A DNA stretch of 64,000 bases from Seiridium cupressi (Eukaryota; Ascomycota; Sordariomycetes; Amphisphaeriales; Sporocadaceae), in assembly GCA_036674765.1 (NCBI GenBank), contig JARVKI010000020.1, positions 124,001-188,000 on the forward strand, in the 5' to 3' direction. The position numbers and the translations under genes are program-made. Positions within the stretch are counted from its first letter, which is position 1. Each line of letters opens with the position of its first letter. Below the pieces are notes generated by a model that did no database searches, was not told the origin of the DNA, and saw only the letters and a list, made by a program, of their open reading frames with translations. Of this stretch, positions 44,235 through 55,414 are shown in pieces.

Positions 44235-44998
44235 CTAGTGCCTCTTGGGCGAGATCGTTCAGGCGGAGAATTTCCTGCGCCCACGTCTTGTGTGCAAGGA
44301 CAGGAAGGGCGATAAGTTCGTCGTTGCCTTCTACCCCGAAGACCAGAAAGATATGCCGCGCATCCTCAACAAATTCCGGAAAGGCTACACTATCTCCATC
44401 TTTTATCCGGTTCTGCACGAGTTCTTGGATATATCGAGTGGGATCAAAGTCGAAGATACGGACCATGGTGACGCTCAAATCAATCGCTTCTTGTTTTGGC
44501 CATTACAAAGCTTACCACTCTTTCAGATTATACCCAGTTTACGAGTTGTTTTACAGATGAATGAAGACGTTATTGTTCACGCTACTGTGACAGATGGCAA
44601 GCGCAAATGCCATGGCTGTGGCGAGATGAAGGAGGGATTGAACAAGTGTGGACGCCGTGAAATGGTCTGTTACTGTGGCAAGGTAAGACAACTTTTCTCA
44701 GATCAGTCACTCATTCAGGCCTGCTAATATTCCATAGGAGTGTCAGGTAAAGGGATGGTCAGAGAAGGATCACAAGGTCTATTGCAAGGTTCTGAAAGAC
44801 CCCAATGTACGATTGATGCATAACCTAGACTATGGTGTCTATGAGCGTCTGATACATTTTCATTAGCAGGAGGTCGAATTTTTCGACCGGTACTTTATGG
44901 GTGCATCAGGCTGCTACAAACGTTTGTCAATGAGCACTCAAGAAATGATGGCTTTTCATGACAAAATCCATAAATCATCCACCCGAGGGTGCTGCTAA
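44235..44998 (+). CDS. MYND zinc-finger protein (5' end unresolved)
   Basis: Three exons can be joined: about 44238-44682, 44738-44806 and 44870-44998, with introns of 55 and 63 bases. The coding sequence reads GEIVQAENFLRPRLVCKDR, a domain found before MYND fingers in fungi (the region binds nothing known). Then comes the finger itself, CHGCGEMKEGLNKC, CYCGK joined to ECQVKGW and HKVYC: a full C4-C2HC zinc pattern split by an intron. MYND fingers bind proline-rich partners. An in-frame TAG sits just before CLLGEIV at 44235-44237. It is either inside an intron (CACTAG is a good acceptor) or a real break; no upstream exon could be fixed. The end is TAA at 44996-44998. Confidence 0.7.
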
Positions 44999-45332
44999 GA
45001 AATTCTGCATAGTCCTTGTTATGGTTCTACCTGCCATATCGTCGCTAATCAGTTCAAACATTCTAAACATCATCCATCGAGACCTAGGCCTAGGCAGCCA
45101 ATTTTTGTCTGCCTCTCAAATAGGCACCGTGAGAATGGCATATGACTATAGCCGGTCTGACACATCTGAACCTGGAGTGGGGCGGAACAGTGGCTATAGG
45201 CAACCAGTAGGCAAACCTAGGCAACCAAGTCTCCAGAACAAAAGTATATATACGCTGCCAATATCCCAAAACTGAAAAGATTGATTGCTTGAGTACACAT
45301 CATTACAATCGACTTCAGTTCAATCAGCGAAG
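44999..45332. promoter_or_regulatory. Promoter region of the SIMPL-domain gene
   Basis: 334 bases upstream of the SIMPL gene. It holds the perfect 12-base palindrome CCTAGGCCTAGG at 45083-45094 and another CCTAGG at 45216-45221 within a GGCAACC-type repeat (TAGGCAACCAG, CTAGGCAACCAA). Any regulatory role is a guess. Confidence 0.4.
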
Positions 45333-46312
45333 ATGTCCCCGAATATGGAAATCAAGCTGACTGGGACTGGCACAACGTAGGTGCAACAACAAACATGCGG
45401 AACTCCACCTTTTTCTCGACTATCTACTCTACAAAAGCTACAGATGGCACATAGTCAAATGATGGTAGTCACGCATCGTCTCATGATAAAGGGGAAGCTA
45501 ACATGTCATTCTGTCCTTAGCTTACACCGTGCGGAACGTGCCATTCTGAGCGTATCAGCGTCTTCCCATGAGGTACAGACTGCAACAATCGCCTCATCCC
45601 AAGTCACGTCGACAGCAAAGGCCATCAGGGAGTTGATTACACCACATTGCCCGGATAATCCGTCGGAACAGATACCTTCTACCACTGCCATTTCCCACTA
45701 CTCGATGTCCAGCCTACAAACCAACTCTCAAATCCAAAGACAGCCCCGTAGTCATACTACCGACCCACAGCCAGAACCGAAGATCGTATATACTGCCCGA
45801 GCCGATTTCACCATCAAATTTGCGGACTTCTCTGTCCTCAACGAGCTGGCTACTAAGCTGTCCACCATGGAAAACGTATCCATTAAAAGAATTGACTGGC
45901 ATCTCATGGACGCCACTACCGATAGCATCAAGGCCGGCACTCGTAAGGCTGCTGCTAAGGATGCCATCGCCCGGGCCCGTGATTATGCCGAAGTCTTTGG
46001 TGGCATGACTGCAGAAGAAGCCATCACGCGAACTATTCCACTGAGCGTGGCAGAAAGCGCACATTATCAGCTCAGCTCTAAGCCGCAGGTGGGTTTCCTT
46101 AATGTCTGATTGACCCAAAGAGGCCACTCGAGATTGCCATCATCATTCGTCCTCCAAGAATTACACTAACTTCTGATTGTCGTAAGCTCCACTATGGGAA
46201 AACGTTACGAGCTGTTACGGTTGATCGTACGTCTGAAGAGCTTCATTTCGAACCGGAGGATATCAGGTTGGAGGTGAAGGTGGAGGCCATTTTTAAGGTG
46301 GCCAATGTTTAG
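45333..46312 (+). CDS. SIMPL (DUF541) domain protein
   Basis: Three exons (45333-45376, 45521-46088, 46187-46312) give 245 residues; introns of 144 and 98 bases keep phase. The SIMPL fold is seen as MEIKLTGTGTT joined to LHRAERAILSVSASS, then the middle strand ARADFTIKFADFSVL, the helix RKAAAKDAIARARDYAEVFG and the final FEPEDIRLEVKVEA. These are the standard pieces of the family found in bacteria (oxidative-stress YggE-like) and in many fungi, usually without a signal peptide in the latter. Its role in fungi is not known. A Pro/Gln/Ser-rich insert (about residues 95-115) is extra compared with bacterial members. The gene is complete. Confidence 0.88.
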
Positions 46313-47217
46313 AATAGATTCTGAATCAAAACTTGAGTCCTTGAGATGTGCTGTCTTCTCCCTTTGTGGTCGTCACTGTACCAATTGCTTCGGAATCGCT
46401 ACCTCGGGAATGGAGCCATAATTCTCCTGACATACTTCGTTCTCAGCAGAAATTCTGAGCGCTAGATAGGCTCATATCAGACAATCTTGCGGGCCATGAC
46501 ATCGTCCCATGCTGCAGTCAAACTCGACACGCATTAGCCCGTCATGTTTCTATTCAAGATAGATGCTCTCTGCAACCAGAAGTCTCGCAATAGTGTCGTA
46601 CAAAGAACCTATGCGGAACGTCGCTCGCACAAAACAAGTTGGCTGTACAATCTGGAGTGAAATATGCAAGAGATTCAAATACATTCCCATTCGTAAGATA
46701 ATGGTCATTCAAAACACAGCTGATGACAAGAGTCTAGTCACGCCAGCCCTACTGTATAGCGCGGCATGCGTTGATCCTACTGTGGTGCAGCAAGCACGGT
46801 TCAGAGTTTGCTTGATCCGCCAGTCTGCTGGCCACCACATATTGATGACTTTTAAAAGAGTAGACGAGGCTGAAGCCGCTTTCGCATATCGCAACCAATG
46901 ACACCAATATTCAACCAAAAGTGGTTCTCAAATGAGATATTTTTCGGGCAACAAAACAAAGCCGAACTTCGGCCGATCCCCCATCAGCAGTATGCGCTAG
47001 CCCCAAGTAGGGTAAGCGCGAAGCGCTCTGGAGACGAGCTCCGGGTCAACGTAACTTTTGTTCCTATTGTCCGTGCTTCCGAAGCTTGCAAAGGTGAAGT
47101 CAATTCAACTTTTGACATCTCCATCTCACTCTTCTCATCATTCACAGCGCTTCACAAGCCCCAGTCTACTCAGTCTTCCCCTCCGTCCCAAGTCTTTAGA
47201 GCCATACATCAGACACA
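46313..47217. other. Intergenic region upstream of malate dehydrogenase
   Basis: 905 bases. The last few hundred are pyrimidine-rich and form the promoter and leader of the highly expressed malate dehydrogenase gene. ORFs of about 110-130 codons here have no domain and are taken as chance. Confidence 0.5.
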
Positions 47218-48472
47218 ATGGCTGCTGCACGAGCTGTTTTCGGTGCCGTCCAACGACGTGCTTTCTCTGCCTCGGCTAGAAACGTGAGCTTTCATCTGAA
47301 TCCCCAGTCGAACGATGCTATTCCCGGTCCTGGATCGCATCGAGTCCTAACTTCAACGACCTCAATGGCTGACCGAAATGGCCTCTAGCTCTCCAAGGTC
47401 ACCGTTCTCGGTGCCGCTGGTGGTATCGGACAGCCTCTGTCCCTCCTTCTCAAGCTGAACCCCAGAGTTACCGAGTTGGCTCTGTACGACATCCGTGGCG
47501 GACCTGGTAAGTCCATGTTTTGCTGTTTGTTCCGTCATGAAAGTCTTGCTCTTTGCGCAAATGGTGGCCTCGACTGCCTGAATAGCATTGCTAGCCGGTC
47601 TGAGGACATGGCTAATCATTCGTTCTCCCATAGGTGTCGCTGCCGATATCTCTCACGTCAACACCAAGTCGACCGTCAAGGGCTACGATCCCACCCCTAC
47701 CGGCCTCTCTGCCGCCTTGAAGGGAGCCGATGTCGTCCTGATCCCCGCTGGTGTGCCCCGAAAGCCCGGCATGACCCGTGACGATCTTTTCAACACCAAC
47801 GCCTCCATTGTCCGTGACCTCGCTAAGGCCGTCGCTGAGTCGGCACCCGAGGCCAACCTCCTCATCATCGCCAACCCCGTCAACTCGACCGTCCCCATCT
47901 GCGCCGAGGTCTTCAAGGCTCGTGGTGTCTACAACCCCAAGCGCCTGTTTGGTGTCACCACCCTCGATGTTGTCCGTGCTTCCCGCTTCGTCAGCGAGAT
48001 CAAGGGTACCGACCCCAGCGATGAGAAGATCACCGTCGTTGGTGGTCACTCTGGTGTCACCATTGTGCCTCTCTTCAGCCAGAGCAAGCACCCCGACCTG
48101 AGCTCCAACTCCGAGCTCGTTAACCGTGTGCAGTTCGGTGGTGACGAGGTTGTCAAGGCCAAGGACGGTGCCGGTTCCGCCACCCTCTCCATGGCCATGG
48201 CTGGTGCCCGTATGGCCGAGTCCGTCCTCCGCGCCGCTCAGGGTGAGAAGGGTGTTGTTGAGCCCGCCTTCGTCGACAGCCCTCTCTACAAGGACCAGGG
48301 CATTGAGTTCTTCGCCTCCAAGGTCGAGCTCGGCCCCAACGGTGTTGAGAAGATCCTGCCCATCGGCGAGGTTGATGCCAACGAGCAGAAGCTGGTCGAG
48401 GCCTGCCTGGCTGACTTGAAGAAGAACATCGAGAAGGGTGTCTCTTTCGTTGCTTCCAACCCCGGCAAATAA
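47218..48472 (+). CDS. MDH1: Malate dehydrogenase, mitochondrial
   Basis: Three exons (47218-47283, 47389-47506, 47634-48472) give 340 residues. The first exon encodes just the mitochondrial presequence ([20 protein letters not shown]). The NAD fold begins at [12 protein letters not shown]. Substrate and active-site parts are [28 protein letters not shown] and [15 protein letters not shown] with the proton-acceptor His200. It interconverts malate and oxaloacetate in the TCA cycle in the matrix. The coding sequence uses a narrow set of C-ending codons (GTC, CTC, AAC, ACC), far more biased than neighbours, as expected for a highly expressed gene. This bias also produces a long open frame on the other strand, which is not a gene. 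Confidence 0.97.
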
Positions 48473-49650
48473 GCGCGCACGCACTAGGATGAACGCGGTG
48501 GCGGTAGACAAAGATACCGGTCAACGGTGGACTTGATTGGAGCAGGCTAGTCTGTCAGTGGTCAAATCAAAGGGCTATGTGGACGACGGGCTTGACTTCT
48601 GCTTGACTCGGAGGAAAAAGACATAGACTTCGGACTTTGAGCAATGCGAGCTGTATGATATGATGAACCGATACGATACCATCTCCTCTTTTGTGATGCT
48701 ACGGGGTCTAAAGTATGGTGTTATGTTGCTGTGAGAATTCATGTTGCCTCCTGTCGTGAATTACCAGACCCGCGTCTTTTAAATTTGCCAATATAATTGA
48801 CAGCTTGAGCTCTTTTTAATGCTACGATATGAAACTGCACAAAGCCAATTGTAAGCACCACACAGTCAGCAGATGGCTCAAGTGAGCGTACATTATGACG
48901 ATTATGGCCCATGGTCTAGTTTGTGGAGACCTACGCATGCAGTACGGGGCCATGGTTTTCCTAGCTCGGCGTCTAGAGCATTCAAATAAGCCAGATTTTG
49001 CAGATTCCATTAATTCTCTCGTAACCCTAAAACGCCAGTCATCCACATCGCTTAAACGATCTTGTGCCCACTGATACATACTATGGTGATGCCAAGAATG
49101 GGAAGATTGCTGATACTCAACCCTGGGGCTTGCAGGAGAGCAGATGATATTGTGGTGGGACTCACTTCGACAGAAAGATTAAAAGGAGTCTTATGAATAC
49201 GAGGAACTTTCCATCATCGTAAGTATGTGAATAGTAGACGCTGAGTAGTCGTCTGAACCTTGGCCATGGATGATTGAGTAGACCTCCTCAAGGGGGTTGG
49301 GTGATCATGAAACATTCATGCTGTCCATGCCGTCATTTTTAGGCAATATTCTAGCTCTAGACAATACAATATATTGTCATATTACAACAAGCGGAGATTT
49401 GACCTGCGATAAGTCATAATATGAGTGGAGATATCGTGCCCAAACTTCGATTAGTGATGGCTTGAACTGTGAATTTCGTATCTTTCATTCTTGGGGTGTG
49501 ATATATAAAGTGAGCATGCTATCAACTTGATTTGTGAGTAGGCTGGCACTTGACTAATTGATGTTTCTTCCCCTGGAACAGCCTGCGATCGTGGAGGTTC
49601 TACAATAGACGTGTAATATGAGTCCATGACTTCAGATGATTCTTTAGTCT

Positions 49651-49682
49651 TTTCTTCTTCTTCTTCTTCTTCTTCTTCTTCT
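49651..49682. repeat. (TTC)n microsatellite
   Basis: About ten copies of TTC in a row. On the other strand it would encode a Glu run inside a chance ORF. Such tracts vary in length between strains. Confidence 0.9.
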
Positions 49683-50795
49683 ACATATAATCCACAACAA
49701 TCAGGTGGTACCCTAATATATTCAACTCGGGTTAATGGTTCCCGGCAGATATTGTAGCCAAGGAGAAATATTTCAAGCCGGTGAATTCTTCTGGCCACGT
49801 ACTGGCCGCATAAGTGGAGAGCAGGATGGGCTGCGTGTCCCGAGCAACACCTGGCTATAGTACAGATGCTCAAGATTTTAACAACATAAGTCCGTTGTAG
49901 TATCATTCTTATTACCTGTTGTTGACTCTTCCTCCGAAATGTCGTACGGAATCATGATATCAACCTAGCGAGTCCAGAGAAGAAGTGGAAGTGGGCTGCT
50001 TATTTCATAATAATCCCTCCCAACAGCCAGTATATATTGCCAAGCATCAGCCTGTGAATTGAACAGACCAGATAACTTGATCGACTGCGCCTAAGAATTG
50101 AGTGACACTACATAGAGCTGCTCATCTGGTGCAACTATCGGTCATCTAGCATGGAACCAAGAACATCCAGATGGGAGGAAAATTTCCAGCAGGTGATCGA
50201 AACATGACAAGTATATGAGAATCTGCCCCGTGGCCCAGCAACAACACAGTCCGTCGGAGTCATTGTTCCACAAGTCGTGGTATTATTCGAATCAAAGCCG
50301 AAATTTCATAGAAGTTGTGGGTCGCGTAGACAGGTATCTTGAGTGGCAACCACACGGATGACGTCGATCTTTTCCGAATATAATAATCAATAGGGATTCT
50401 TTAAGATCTTCGGTCTAACGGCGCCTCCCGCGTTAGTACAAGGACTGACAAGGTGGAGAGTCCCAAATCCCCACACTCTGCCCTATGAAATTGCTCTCTT
50501 GGCTGATCGTCTCAAGGATTCCATTTCACGCGTGACATCGTGGTCGTCTACGAGATTACAGGGTTATGCCTATGTGGGTAGATCCTATCTGCGCTGCTTC
50601 GGAGTTGAGGTGTCTGATAACCTCCGGTGGATTGGCTCCCTAGCTGATCGAAACCATGACCTCTGATTGCACGGATTTTCACAGAATGCTTCGGGAAGAT
50701 AGATTCGCCCGTAGGGGCTGCTTCCTGGAACCCCAGGATCCTCGTGGGTATCCGTTGGCCGACGCGTCATGGAACAGGGTCAACGTCACCCTACC

Positions 50796-50806
50796 GTGGG
50801 GGATAA
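50796..50806 (+). promoter_or_regulatory. Possible CreA site overlapping a GATA element
   Basis: GTGGGG fits the fungal carbon-repressor consensus SYGGRG and is followed at once by GATAA, a GATA-factor core. It lies about 310 bases before the lyase start. Carbon repression of pectin enzymes through CreA is well known, but single short sites are common by chance. Confidence 0.3.
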
Positions 50807-51113
50807 CATTAGAGACGCCGAGTACATTTGGTTGAAACATCGGACCTGCATATCGCTAATGATCGATTGCCTGTCTGGGACCATGGGTTAATCGTGGTTC
50901 GCGGTCGAGATGTACCGAGCCTTGGCAATGTCCTGCTTTCCACATGAAGACGGCTTGCTTCGCGACGGAAATAGGAACATTATAGGAACATTATAAGATA
51001 GGTAGTTACTCTTCCCGTCTATAGCACTCGAAGCATAATGTCCGGCAGCTATAACCTGGTCGAACTTGACTCTGCAACACCTTAAGGTAGTCCGCCTCCG
51101 ACGTATTAACAAT

Positions 51114-53153
51114 ATGCGCCCGTCACACCTCATTAGAGCCGCCAGTTTATGGCCCGCTCTTGTCACGAGCATCAGCGTTACCGAGGGAGATAGTACCATC
51201 GTGGTAGCTGCTGAGGATGACAGCGACTTTACTGTCACTGTTGACAGCTCCACCGGTTCGATCACATCAATCCTGTACGGCGGCACAGAATATCAAAATG
51301 CCGACAGTGAAAGCTCGTTAGCTTCGGGTTTGGGCTCGGCCACAGTTTCGTACACAACAGCGGGTACGTGCAGACTTGAACAAGCTTGTCCCCATCTAAT
51401 CATGACTTATGGAACAGGTGACTACGTTGTTGTTACGGTTGTGGCTGACAGCGACGACTTTGATCTGACGCATTACTATGTGTTCCAGAACGGAGTTAGT
51501 GCGATCGCTCTAGCCACTGATGCCAACTCGGAACCCAGCGTTGGCGAACTTCGTTACATCTTCCGCCTCGATAACCTTCCTGAGGCCTACAAGGAAGGAG
51601 ACGTCTCAGACATAACAGATGGTGAAGCTATCGAAGCATCCGATGTTTACTTGGTGGATGGCGAGACTCGAAGCAAGGCATGTGACCCCTCGGACATATG
51701 CTAGATATCCTGATCTGACAACTTGCCAGTTCTATTCTTCCGAACGGTTCATCGATGACGATGTATACTGCGCTTATGCCGAAGACGAGTCTGTCCACGC
51801 GTGTTTTCTCGCAAACGTGCAGTCACGCGAGAAAAGCTCTGGAGGTCCATTCCACCGCGATATTAACTTGAATAAGGTTGCGGATTACCACTCGGTGACA
51901 TTCTATATGAATTCAGGACACGTACCGACAGAAGCCTACCGTACGGGGTTCTTTGGACCATACATCTTCAGTTTCTCAGGAAGTTCCATCCCTTCGTGGG
52001 ACGACTTCGACTTCGACTTTAGCAGCCTTGACCTGGACAACTACGTTGGCGATGCTGGCCGTGGCCTCGTTGCTGGAACTGCTTCGGGTACCTCGGATGA
52101 CTTTGATACCGTCATCCACTGGTACAATGATGATTACCAGTCCTGGGTATACGCTAGTGATGGAGAATTTGTATCACCGGCTTTGGTTGCGGGCACCTAC
52201 ACGTAAGTACAAGAACATGCTGAAACTTTTATATGTTTAGGTACTCTTGGAGGCATAATCGTTGATGGCTTTTCATACAAGCTTGGTTCTAATCAACAAG
52301 CATGACCTTTCATCTACCCATCACGACGAGAAACTAACGTTGTCCTTTGTTACTAGGCAGGTACTATATCAGCAGGAACTCGTGGCCGCCACAGCCACAG
52401 TGGAGGTCGCTGCTGGAGCGACTGCAACTGCAGACATCACAGCCGACAGCGATATCATCACGGGTGATCGCACCACGATTTTCCAAGTTGGTGACTATGA
52501 TGGCCAACCGACGGGTTTCTTGAATGCAGACTTGCAGGTAACCACACCTTCATGACAACCTGCCATGCATGGGGGCGACAGTAGCTGACAGTGCTGATCC
52601 GCAGCTTCGTATGCACCCATCTGACGACCGAATGGCGTCCTGGGAGGTCACCGACTTTATCGTCGGCACCGATACCGCAGCCGACTTCCCCATGGCTCTT
52701 TTCAAAGGCGTGAACGACGGGATCTATGTCAACTTCACACTTGACTCAGTGCCTGGTTCTGATGTTACTGCGCGCGTCGCCACCACATTATCTTTTGCGG
52801 GTGCCAGGCCTCTCGTTAGCCTAAATGATGACACCGGTGACGAGCCAGCCGCACCAACAAAGATCGACAGTCGCGGTGTTACGCGTGGTGCATATAGAGG
52901 CTATGGAGAGGTACGTCCATGAATCCATATTCGTCATACTCAACAGGCTGATTATCTCAGGTCTATACATTCACCTGGTCCTCAGATACACTTGTGGAAG
53001 GAGACAACTGGTTGCAGATTGATGTGATCTCTGGCAGTGATGGGGATGACTTTTTGGCACCCAATGTTGTAAGTCTCGCTGATCTATATATCCAGCATAT
53101 GACTCGCTAATTGGAGAATCCAGATCTTGGATGCGATTGAATTGTATTCCTAG
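51114..53153 (+). CDS. Rhamnogalacturonan lyase, PL4 (RglB-like), secreted
   Basis: Seven exons: 51114-51363, 51418-51677, 51730-52202, 52357-52537, 52605-52910, 52961-53068 and 53124-53153, giving 535 residues, near the usual 530. The N-terminus (MRPSHLIRAASLWPALVTSISV) can act as a signal peptide. Family marks include SKFYSSERFIDDDVYC, GPFHRDINLN, the middle FnIII-like domain with TTIFQVGDYDGQPTGFLNAD, and the C-terminal carbohydrate-binding domain with YTFTWSSDTLVEGDNWLQI. It cleaves rhamnogalacturonan I by beta-elimination outside the cell. The second intron starts with GC (GCATGT) rather than GT; this is needed to join RSK to FYSSERF. The first Met at 51066 would spoil the signal peptide. 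Confidence 0.92.
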
Positions 53154-53582
53154 GTTTAGCTAGATTTCTTTTCTCGTTGGCCACGATTGGCATCCTTTGT
53201 TCTCCGCTTCTGTTTTCTCATCATCAATGTTAAACGAAACCATGTCATGTTTGTACGAAGGATGGGGTGTGGTGAGAGACTACAGCCTGACTGAGGTGGC
53301 GCAAGATGAATCACCGAGATTTGATGTACACTTGTAATCATACCAGGGTCAAAGCAGCCTATTCCATGTTTATAAATTGAGCGTGGTTAAGATTATTCGC
53401 TTTGCTAATAATACCATACGAAAGACCAATCCTCTATGCATCATATTTAAATGTACCGTGATAACAAGCAACCAATTAAAACAAACAAACCAATTACATA
53501 ATCATATCCATGCACGATCGTAAGCTCATTGTCCATACATTATGCATCCCATCGTAAATCGTCAAGCCGAAGTCGTTCAAAG
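53154..53582. other. Intergenic region between convergent genes
   Basis: 429 bases, AT-rich, between the lyase stop (+) and the end of the small minus-strand gene. It likely holds both 3' ends. Confidence 0.5.
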
Positions 53583-54240
53583 TCACAATTTAAGTCTCAG
53601 CTGCTGGCCGAAAACCTCAGCGAGGCTGTCATCAGTCCAATTTTCAACGTTTTCTGCTTCCCATTCAGCCTGCAGATGTCGTAATATGATCCTGCAGCCC
53701 AGATTTGTTAGTTCCTTTTGCTCTGCCAGCATAAACTCAACAAACCCATCCTCCAGAGAAGTCGAACGAGGCAGGAGCGAATCTGGGACTGTTCTGCTGG
53801 AACAACACATACCATGCTTGCCAGAACTCAATATCGCTCTCGTCATCCTCTGTACTGAAGCGACCATGATCCCACGGCCCATCATGCCGCCAACTGTACT
53901 GCAGCATCTGCACCACGAACCGCGCAGCATGGTCCAACGCAGTCCAGCTCGACTTGTTCACAGCGCCGCGCGTCGAGTACACCTTGGACCTGAAGACGTT
54001 CTTCTTCTGGCACAATGACAGCAGCGCGTGGAAGTCGATGTCTTCGATCTCTTCGGCCGGCATCAGGCAGTCCCGGGTGTACTCGTCGAAGAAGGGCCTG
54101 ACGAATGGGCTGCACAGCACGTGGCGCACCAAGCCTGCTGCCCCGGTGGCGAAGTCGTCACCAAAGTTGAGATATTCACACAGGAGGTCGAAACTGCGCT
54201 GTATGGCCTGGTTGCGAGTATAGGTGGTTGGGGTAGCCAT
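53583..54240 (-). CDS. Small protein of unknown function with a frame switch near its end
   Basis: From Met at 54240 (MATPTTYTRNQAIQRSFDLL) a frame of 167 codons runs to a stop at 53737. I do not recognise it. It is rich in aromatic residues and looks like a folded, mainly helical protein (LDHAARFVVQMLQYSW, DIEFWQAWYVLFQQNSP). Around 53765 a second frame takes over with equally protein-like sequence (SLEDGFVEFMLAEQKELTNL, EVFGQQLRLKL) ending at 53583. No GT-AG pair that joins the two in phase was found. So the gene has either an unusual intron, a true frameshift, or a sequence error. The family length would then be about 220 residues. Confidence 0.5.
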
Positions 54241-55414
54241 GCCTTACTACTACTCGTTACGTGAGGATGCTAAATAATAGATGTGTGCTTTGAAGCTCTC
54301 AGTAATTGTGAACAAGGCTGTCAGAAATGATACATGGTATCAAAAGAAAACCGCGAATGTTGAAAAAAGGGTCGATGTTTCGGATACCCGCCCAAATTGT
54401 CCCGGGTGGCTGTTGGAACAATGAAAGAAGAGAGGGAGTTGTCTCAATCTCGAAACTCGGCGTCGAGTTCGATTCCCTGTGTTAAGATGCCTCGCCCTTG
54501 CTCACTGGAGGCGGCTGGCTGCGCTACCAATTGTTTCTTTTCCACCGAGCTATCTGCTGCAGGCAGCATGATTGATTGAGTGCCTCGAATAACGGGAGAA
54601 CAGAAACATCCAAGGTGACGACGAGGCATCCCGCCTTATCCCGAAAAGGACTGGTTGACATGCAGGTATGCGAGGAGAATGTGTTGTCCTCCAACACAAT
54701 GACTCGGACGCGCATCCTGTCCTACCTCAGTGTCGGGTAGGTGCATTCGTAGTCCAAGATATCAAGGCTGAGAAACTAACAAAGCTCTTACAAATTATAC
54801 ATGACCGTGTTGGAAGGCAAACGAGAACCCGGAGATTCTGTTTCAATTAGAGATTATCAGTTTACCAATTGTGGACGATTCATTGAAGATCCTCAAGCGT
54901 GCCAATTTTGTGGGTGCAGTCTCTTGGTGGTAGATCTGCTGCTTTGAACCCATTTGCTCCTAGCTCTTGGTAGTCTCGCGACTGTCGGGGCCTCACAGTG
55001 CGACTGAAGAAATCCATGGCCATCCAGTTGCTAGGTATAGTTTTAATTAAGACAGCAGTAAGACATCTGCTGCTAAGTCACCTGCGACTCACCACCAGGA
55101 ATACTCTAAAGCTAGAGCCTCTCAAGATCCCAGCCCTAGTGGATTGCATCTCACTTCACGAAAATCATATTTCGAGGTAGTTCTCAAGTGTCGTACTATC
55201 TTCCACTGGCTCCTCAAGCAGTTCCTGTAGGCATAGTCGTTTATGTAGCTCTGCCTCTCAGCCTGACTTGAACTGGCAATCCTTCGGTGGGAGGCGACAT
55301 GCCCTTACCCAAGCGATACGCTCTTTCGCCCTCTATTGAGAATTTCGGTTTGTCCAAGTTCTCCCTATTTCCAATACCATTAGTTAAATTGCAGGGCTTC
55401 GTTACATAAGCTTG
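54241..55414. other. Intergenic region
   Basis: 1.17 kb between the start of the small unknown gene and the stop of the second P450. Nothing with coding or RNA character was seen. A GTTCGATTCCC motif near 54465 recalls a tRNA T-loop but has no cloverleaf around it. Confidence 0.5.

Larger units (their letters stand above)
48473..51113. other. Gene-poor region between malate dehydrogenase and rhamnogalacturonan lyase
   Basis: 2.6 kb without a supportable gene on either strand. It contains the TTC microsatellite near 49.66 kb and, at the right end, the lyase promoter. No RNA gene was recognised. Confidence 0.5.

Noticed and set aside
47612..48511. 299-codon open frame opposite malate dehydrogenase
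   Set aside because: It mirrors the strong codon bias of the real gene (C-ending codons), gives a low-complexity Gly/Asp/Leu-rich product and has no domain.
49451..49906. 151-codon minus-strand ORF with a Glu run
   Set aside because: The Glu run is only the TTC microsatellite; the flanks look random.
54400..54490. Possible tRNA around GTTCGATTCCC near 54465
   Set aside because: No matching T stem, D arm or acceptor stem on either side.
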